Positions 6,270 through 10,228 of a stretch of 10,228 nt of DNA are shown in pieces. The notes below the pieces were generated by a model. It saw nothing but the letters and a program-made list of their open reading frames with translations. It was not told the DNA's origin and ran no database searches. The stretch comes from JAVBKA01 sp031546715 (GTDB taxonomy: Bacteria; Bacillota; Clostridia; Oscillospirales; UBA929), in NCBI GenBank assembly GCA_031546715.1, contig JAVBKA010000168.1, positions 1-10,228 on the forward strand, read 5' to 3'. Position 1 is the first letter of the stretch, and every line of letters starts with the position of its first letter. The translations under genes were made by a program, and so were the position numbers.

Positions 6270-7589
6270 ATGAGTAAATATCATTTGGCAGTTGATATCG
6301 GAGCGTCCAGCGGACGGATAATTGCAGGTTGGATTGAAAACAACAAACTGAAAACCAAGGAAATTCACCGCTTTAAAAACGGTACCTTCGAGCGTGATGG
6401 TCACATCTTTTGGGATATCGACAGGCTTTACGATGAAATTCAGGCGGGCATTAAGAAAATAGACACTCCTTACGCTTCAATCGGCGTTGATACATGGGGC
6501 GTTGACTATGTTCTTCTTGACGAAAAAGGCAACCGCCTTTCAGATGTATACGCTTATCGAGACCACCGCACTGATGGTATAATTGACACTCTTGACAAAG
6601 AGCAGGTTTACGGAGCTACAGGTATTCAGTTTAACAATTTCAACACACTTTTTCAACTAATCGCTCACTCCCCTAAAACCGCAACGCATTTCATGACAGT
6701 ACCCGATTACCTACACTATCGCCTGTGCGGTCGCATTGCCTGTGAATATTCCATTGCGACTACAACCCAGCTTTTAAACATTGGCACAGGACAGTGGGAT
6801 GAGCAAATGGTTGGCTTGACGGGCTTTCCTATGGCGATGTTCCCCGAAATCGTACCCTCTGGCACTGTTTTAGGTACGTTAATTGGCAATGACAGCGTCA
6901 AGGTCATCACCCCCGCCGCCCATGATACAGGCTCAGCCGTTGCCGCAGTTCCCACAAATGGGGGAAATTTTGCGTACATAAGCTCGGGCACATGGTCACT
7001 TATGGGAATTGAAAGCAAGACCCCTTGCATGAAAACCCAGGAATTTACCAACGAGGGCGGAGCTAACGGCAAACTCAGAGTGCTTAAAAACATAATGGGA
7101 CTTTGGATGATTCAGGAGGTTCAGAGGCTTTTACCCGAAAAGCTGGACTTTGCAACCCTTGCGCTGCTTGCGGAAGAAAAATTCGGCTCAATAGTGAACG
7201 TATCTGACAATCGCTTTTTACTTCCCGGCAATATGATTACGGAAATTCAGTCCGCTTGCCGTGAAACTGGTCAGCCTATTCCCGAAACTCCTGCACAGCT
7301 TGCCAGATGTATCTTTGACAGCCTTGCAGAAAGCTATAAAAACACGCTTATTCAACTTCGGCAGTACCAAACCATTGACAAAATTCATATTATCGGCGGC
7401 GGCAGCCAGAACCGCCTGCTAAACCGTCTCTGCGCAAAGGCTACAGGCTGCACAGTGTATGCAGGTCCTGTGGAGGCGACGGCTATCGGAAATATTATCG
7501 TTCAAATGATTGCCATGGGCGAGCTTGCCGACCTTGAACAGGGTCGCGCATTGGTAGCCAACAGCTTCGAGTTGGAAATATATAATTAA
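6270..7589 (+). CDS. rhaB: Rhamnulokinase
   Basis: This FGGY-family kinase transfers phosphate from ATP to L-rhamnulose, giving L-rhamnulose-1-phosphate in the cytoplasm. From ATG 6270 it has 439 residues. Visible motifs are DIGASSGR (9-16), DTWGVDYVLLD (74-84), YRDHRTDG (96-103), GIQFNNFNTLFQL (118-130), AAHDTGSAVA (216-225) with the probable catalytic Asp219, SSGTWSLMG (238-246), NEGGANGKLRVLKNIMGLW (261-279), ADP-binding GGGSQN (376-381) and GPVEATAIGN (399-408). It is shorter than E. coli RhaB (489): several loops are trimmed and about 30 carboxyl residues are missing, but every active-site block is present. The frame is open further upstream into the AraC gene; I chose 6270 because homology begins there. 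The Shine-Dalgarno is poor, and GTG 6261 is an alternative. It belongs to the rha operon. Confidence 0.93.
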   Translation: MSKYHLAVDIGASSGRIIAGWIENNKLKTKEIHRFKNGTFERDGHIFWDIDRLYDEIQAGIKKIDTPYASIGVDTWGVDYVLLDEKGNRLSDVYAYRDHRTDGIIDTLDKEQVYGATGIQFNNFNTLFQLIAHSPKTATHFMTVPDYLHYRLCGRIACEYSIATTTQLLNIGTGQWDEQMVGLTGFPMAMFPEIVPSGTVLGTLIGNDSVKVITPAAHDTGSAVAAVPTNGGNFAYISSGTWSLMGIESKTPCMKTQEFTNEGGANGKLRVLKNIMGLWMIQEVQRLLPEKLDFATLALLAEEKFGSIVNVSDNRFLLPGNMITEIQSACRETGQPIPETPAQLARCIFDSLAESYKNTLIQLRQYQTIDKIHIIGGGSQNRLLNRLCAKATGCTVYAGPVEATAIGNIIVQMIAMGELADLEQGRALVANSFELEIYN

Positions 7590-7622
7590 TACTAATCGCT
7601 GGTTAAAAACCAGTGATCAGTA
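7590..7622 (+). promoter_or_regulatory. Intercistronic stem-loop between rhaB and the aldolase gene
   Basis: Positions 7590-7604 pair with 7608-7622 over 15 positions, with one A-C mismatch and one G-U pair, around an AAA loop. It begins one base after the rhaB stop codon. No T run follows, so it is more likely an mRNA-stabilising or processing hairpin than a full terminator. A regulator operator is also possible. Confidence 0.6.
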
Positions 7623-7661
7623 TACTACTTCCCCATCGGGATAAAAGACAGGAGAATATTT

Positions 7662-8432
7662 ATGCTTTCAGAATTGGCAAGAATGTCACAAATAGCAGGT
7701 GCTAGAACAGACTATGTTCAAGGCGGCGGCGGAAATACCTCGGTGAAGCTGGACAATGGTTTGATGGCGATTAAAGCCTCTGGCTTTCGTCTAAATCAGG
7801 TCACCGAAACTGACGGCTTTGCAGTGGTAGAGGTTGCAACGCTTAATGACGTAACTGCGGAGCAGGGATATAAGCCCCTTAGACCCTCAGTAGAGGTGGG
7901 TTTTCATGCGATTCTCAAGAAGTATGTCTTGCACACCCATCCTGTGTATGCAAATTTGGCGCTGTGCTCGGAAAGCGGGCTTGAAAAGCTGCCAAGCCTT
8001 ATGACTGGCTACAGCTACATTGTAGTACCCTACATCAACCCAGGGGCAGAGCTGTCAGCCGCTATAAAGGAGCGTTTGACTCCTGAAACTCAAGTAGTAT
8101 TTATGGTAAATCACGGCTTAATCGTCACCGCCGACACTGCGGATGAGTGCCTGAGCATTCACGAGGATGTAAACAAACGCATTGCAAAAGCCTACGGCGT
8201 TACACCGTCAGATTTTGAGGAACTGTCCGCCGACTTAAGCAAGACCCTGTACCCTGACCAACAGGTTTATATGGCACTTTCAGATGTTCAGCAGGAGATT
8301 CTGGCGGCTGTCATGTTTATTCAGTTTACATTGCGCAATGCAAAGGAAACCGTGCAACCCATGGACGGAAACGCTATGAATTATATTAAAAACTGGGAAA
8401 GCGAAGCCTACCGCAAAACTATATTGAAGTAA
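7662..8432 (+). CDS. Class II aldolase, probable rhamnulose-1-phosphate aldolase (COG3347-like, stand-alone)
   Basis: The 256-residue protein is a class II (zinc) aldolase/adducin-fold enzyme. GGGGNTSVK (21-29) and KASGF (38-42) form the phosphate-binding region. The Glu in RPSVE (78) is the likely catalytic base, and the zinc ligands are His91 and His93 in LHTHPVY and His151 in NHGLI, the set known from fuculose-phosphate aldolase. The GGGNTS and K-x-SG pattern is closer to the aldolase half of bifunctional RhaE (COG3347) than to classical RhaD, but the dehydrogenase half is absent. Between rhaB and rhaA, the expected reaction is rhamnulose-1-phosphate to DHAP plus L-lactaldehyde. AGGAGA (7650-7655) lies 6 bases before the ATG, and the stop is 9 bases from rhaA. 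The exact substrate is inferred from context. Confidence 0.85.
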   Translation: MLSELARMSQIAGARTDYVQGGGGNTSVKLDNGLMAIKASGFRLNQVTETDGFAVVEVATLNDVTAEQGYKPLRPSVEVGFHAILKKYVLHTHPVYANLALCSESGLEKLPSLMTGYSYIVVPYINPGAELSAAIKERLTPETQVVFMVNHGLIVTADTADECLSIHEDVNKRIAKAYGVTPSDFEELSADLSKTLYPDQQVYMALSDVQQEILAAVMFIQFTLRNAKETVQPMDGNAMNYIKNWESEAYRKTILK

Positions 8433-8441
8433 GGTGACAGT

Positions 8442-9635
8442 ATGAACGCATATGACATTGCAAAAGAGCGGTACTCCGCTCTGGGCATAGATACAGACGC
8501 AGTACTTAGCAACCTCGACGCAATCCCAATTTCGGTACACTGCTGGCAGGGCGATGATGTCACAGGCTTCGAGGGCAAAACAGGCGACTTAACCGGCGGT
8601 ATTCAAAGTACAGGCAACCATCCAGGTCGTGCCACTAGTGCTGACGAGCTGCGCAGCCATATGGAAAAAGCATTTTCTCAGATCCCAGGAGCTGCCAAAG
8701 TCAACCTCCACGCTATTTACGGTGATGTAAAGGGTGTTGACCGCGACCAAATTGAGCCGAAGCATTTTTCAGCATGGGTAGACTGGGCAAAGCAGCAAAA
8801 AGTCGGTCTGGACTTCAATCCCACCCTGTTTTCTCACCCAAAATCATCTGACGGTTTGACACTTTCCCACCCAGACAAGGCAATTCGTGATTTCTGGGTA
8901 AACCACTGCAAGCGTAGCCGCAAAATTAGCGAATATTTTGGACGTGAGCTTGATCAAGCCTCCGTTATGAATCTCTGGATTGCAGACGGCTTTAAAGACG
9001 TTCCTGCGGACAGGCTAACTCCCCGCGCAAGATTAAACGAAGCACTCGACCAAATTTTTGCTGAAAAAATTGATGAAAAATACCATATAGACGCAGTCGA
9101 AAGCAAGGTTTTCGGAATCGGGGTAGAAAGCTACACCGTTGGCAGTCACGAGTTTTACATGGGCTATGCCATGAAAAACAAGCTCGCGCTATGCCTTGAT
9201 GCGGGACATTTCCACCCAACCGAAGTTATTTCTGCGAAAATATCCGCAATCAGCCTTTTTGTCCAGCAAATGCTGCTGCACGTCTCCCGCCCTGTCCGTT
9301 GGGACAGCGACCATGTTGTGTTACTTGACGAAGAACTAATTGCCATTGCGCAGGAGATTATCCGCCACGGCTTACTAAACCGTGTACACATCGGACTTGA
9401 CTACTTTGACGGTTCTATCGACCGAATAACAGCATGGGCTGTGGGCACAAGAAACATGCGCAAAGCGTTGCTCATTGCACTGCTTGAGCCATATAACCTT
9501 CTTCAAAAAGCGGAGCTTGACTTTGATTTCACTAAGCGTCTGGTGCTCATGGAGGAGATAAAAACTCTCCCATGGCAAGCCGTTTGGGAGGAATACTGTC
9601 AGCGCAAAAATGTCCCCGTAAGCTTGGCGTTTTAA
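8442..9635 (+). CDS. rhaA: L-rhamnose isomerase
   Basis: RhaA interconverts L-rhamnose and L-rhamnulose, the first cytoplasmic step of the pathway. The 397-residue TIM-barrel protein shows SVHCWQGDDVTGFE (31-44), LTGGIQSTGNHPG (50-62), NLHAIYGD (88-95) and LDFNPTLFSHP (123-133). The metal ligands known from the E. coli enzyme (Glu234, Asp267, His294, Asp334; His270, Asp302, Asp304) align with a constant shift of 14 to Glu220, Asp253, His280, Asp320, His256, Asp288 and Asp290, so both metal sites are intact. The protein ends about 17 residues earlier than E. coli RhaA (419) and is shorter at the amino end. AAGGTG (8431-8436) overlaps the stop codon of the aldolase and lies 5 bases before the ATG, so the two genes are tightly coupled. 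It is the last gene of the operon. Confidence 0.97.
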   Translation: MNAYDIAKERYSALGIDTDAVLSNLDAIPISVHCWQGDDVTGFEGKTGDLTGGIQSTGNHPGRATSADELRSHMEKAFSQIPGAAKVNLHAIYGDVKGVDRDQIEPKHFSAWVDWAKQQKVGLDFNPTLFSHPKSSDGLTLSHPDKAIRDFWVNHCKRSRKISEYFGRELDQASVMNLWIADGFKDVPADRLTPRARLNEALDQIFAEKIDEKYHIDAVESKVFGIGVESYTVGSHEFYMGYAMKNKLALCLDAGHFHPTEVISAKISAISLFVQQMLLHVSRPVRWDSDHVVLLDEELIAIAQEIIRHGLLNRVHIGLDYFDGSIDRITAWAVGTRNMRKALLIALLEPYNLLQKAELDFDFTKRLVLMEEIKTLPWQAVWEEYCQRKNVPVSLAF

Positions 9636-9662
9636 AAAATCTAACACATTCGCCAAATATTT

Positions 9663-9705
9663 AAGGCTTCGACATCTTTCCAAAAAGAGGTCGAAGCCTT
9701 GTTTT
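9663..9705 (+). terminator. Rho-independent terminator of the rha operon
   Basis: The 11-bp stem AAGGCTTCGAC (9663-9673) with GTCGAAGCCTT (9690-9700) continues, after one A/G mismatch, into TCTTT (9675-9679) with AAAGA (9684-9688) around a CCAA loop. GTTTT follows. It starts 27 bases after the rhaA stop. Confidence 0.85.
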
Positions 9706-9777
9706 ATCCGCTTTAAAATGATGTCATCATAAATGACAGCAACCGCTTTGTGCTGGTTTCGACAGTGGTAAACACCC

Positions 9778-9804
9778 AAAAATGATACCTCAGGGTAATA
9801 TCAT
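9778..9804 (-). terminator. Possible terminator of the D-lyxose isomerase gene
   Basis: On the minus strand, ATGAT and ACC (in 9804-9794) pair with GGTATCAT (9789-9782), giving 8 bp with a 3-base bulge and a 4-base loop. Five T follow (9782-9778). It lies about 35 bases after the stop codon at 9839. The stem is short, so this is moderate evidence. The stretch 9706-9777 shows only the small palindrome ATGATGTCATCAT (9718-9730). Confidence 0.4.
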
Positions 9805-9838
9805 CGTCAAATTATCCCTTTTGTCATCAAGAAAACCC

Positions 9839-10228
9839 TTAATTCGTTATTATCGGCGTGCGGTTGATGGATTGGTCTGTGAAGATGTCAAGCTCGTCAC
9901 GGCTCTGGGTGGAAAACTCTGACACGATTGCGCCCTCTGCTCCTGCCTGAAACCAATGCTTGGTATTTGGCTTTAGAGTGTACTGCTGTCCTGGGAGAAG
10001 CGTGACTTCGTGCCAGACGGTGAAGCAGTCCTTTTTGTCCTGCGGCACACGTCCCGAGCAAGCTGCCGTCGGCTCTCCCTCTACGTACAGATACACAATT
10101 CCGTTACGGCAGCGAAAGGTCTCCTCCTTGCCGTCAGCACCGTCAACATCAGGATGGCGATGCTCGGGGCAAATCTGCCAACCTTCAAGCACAAGCTCCT
10201 TTGCGCAGCAGCGTGCTGTGTTGACATA
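9839..10228 (-). CDS. D-lyxose isomerase (YdaE type cupin), 5' end outside the window
   Basis: The minus-strand frame is open to the window edge and gives 129 residues beginning YVNTARCCAKELVLEGW. It matches Bacillus YdaE-type D-lyxose ketol-isomerases almost to their carboxyl end, so roughly 40 amino-terminal residues are missing (the usual length is near 167). The single-domain cupin metal ligands are visible as PEHRHP (His23 and His25 of the visible part), the Glu in KEETFRC (36) and the His in PNTKHWFQAG (91). The enzyme interconverts D-lyxose and D-xylulose, and some members also act on D-mannose. The GTG at 10192 is internal to the homologous region and is not the true start. The gene converges on the rha operon, so it belongs to another transcript whose other genes lie to the right. 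Confidence 0.88.
   Translation of the reverse strand, partial: YVNTARCCAKELVLEGWQICPEHRHPDVDGADGKEETFRCRNGIVYLYVEGEPTAACSGRVPQDKKDCFTVWHEVTLLPGQQYTLKPNTKHWFQAGAEGAIVSEFSTQSRDELDIFTDQSINRTPIITN

Noticed and set aside
6716..7093. 125-residue minus-strand frame inside rhaB
   Set aside because: It lies wholly opposite a conserved FGGY kinase coding region and is a by-product of that codon use.
9375..9779. 134-residue minus-strand frame over the rhaA end and its terminator
   Set aside because: It is antisense to the well-supported rhaA carboxyl region and crosses the terminator hairpin; its protein shows no recognisable family.
1..10228. CRISPR array, phage genes or intact transposase
   Set aside because: No regularly spaced repeats, cas genes, structural phage genes or transposase frames were found on either strand.

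Overview
The window looks like chromosomal DNA from a low-to-mid GC Firmicute, most likely of class Clostridia. The signs are a surface protein with three S-layer homology (SLH) domains, an ABC-F ATPase of the type common in Clostridia, TTG start usage, strong purine-rich ribosome binding sites, and a D-lyxose isomerase of the Bacillus YdaE type. Genus cannot be read from the sequence.

Layout. Positions 1-175 hold a tRNA-Pro(GGG) with its promoter and terminator. Positions 176-790 are gene-poor and look decayed: a promoter and Shine-Dalgarno lead into a broken Fic-family gene, followed by a fragment resembling a DUF2442 protein that runs into a perfect 21-bp inverted repeat. Positions 863-3463 encode a secreted SLH surface protein with a Pro-rich linker. 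It converges with an ABC-F ATPase (3567-5126, minus) across a nested repeat. From 5228 to 9635 four genes lie head to tail on the plus strand: an AraC-family regulator, rhamnulokinase (rhaB), a stand-alone class II aldolase, and L-rhamnose isomerase (rhaA), ended by a strong terminator. A D-lyxose isomerase gene enters from the right edge on the minus strand and is cut by the window end.

How the genes work together. The 5228-9635 block is an L-rhamnose catabolic locus: RhaA converts L-rhamnose to L-rhamnulose, RhaB phosphorylates it, and the class II aldolase most likely splits rhamnulose-1-phosphate into DHAP and L-lactaldehyde. The AraC-type protein is the likely rhamnose-responsive activator. 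No rhamnose transporter, mutarotase or lactaldehyde reductase/dehydrogenase is visible here. The aldolase is not a classical RhaD. It resembles the aldolase half of the bifunctional RhaE/COG3347 enzymes, and this is the most distinctive metabolic point in the window. I see no CRISPR array, intact insertion sequence, phage gene or clearly new multi-gene system.
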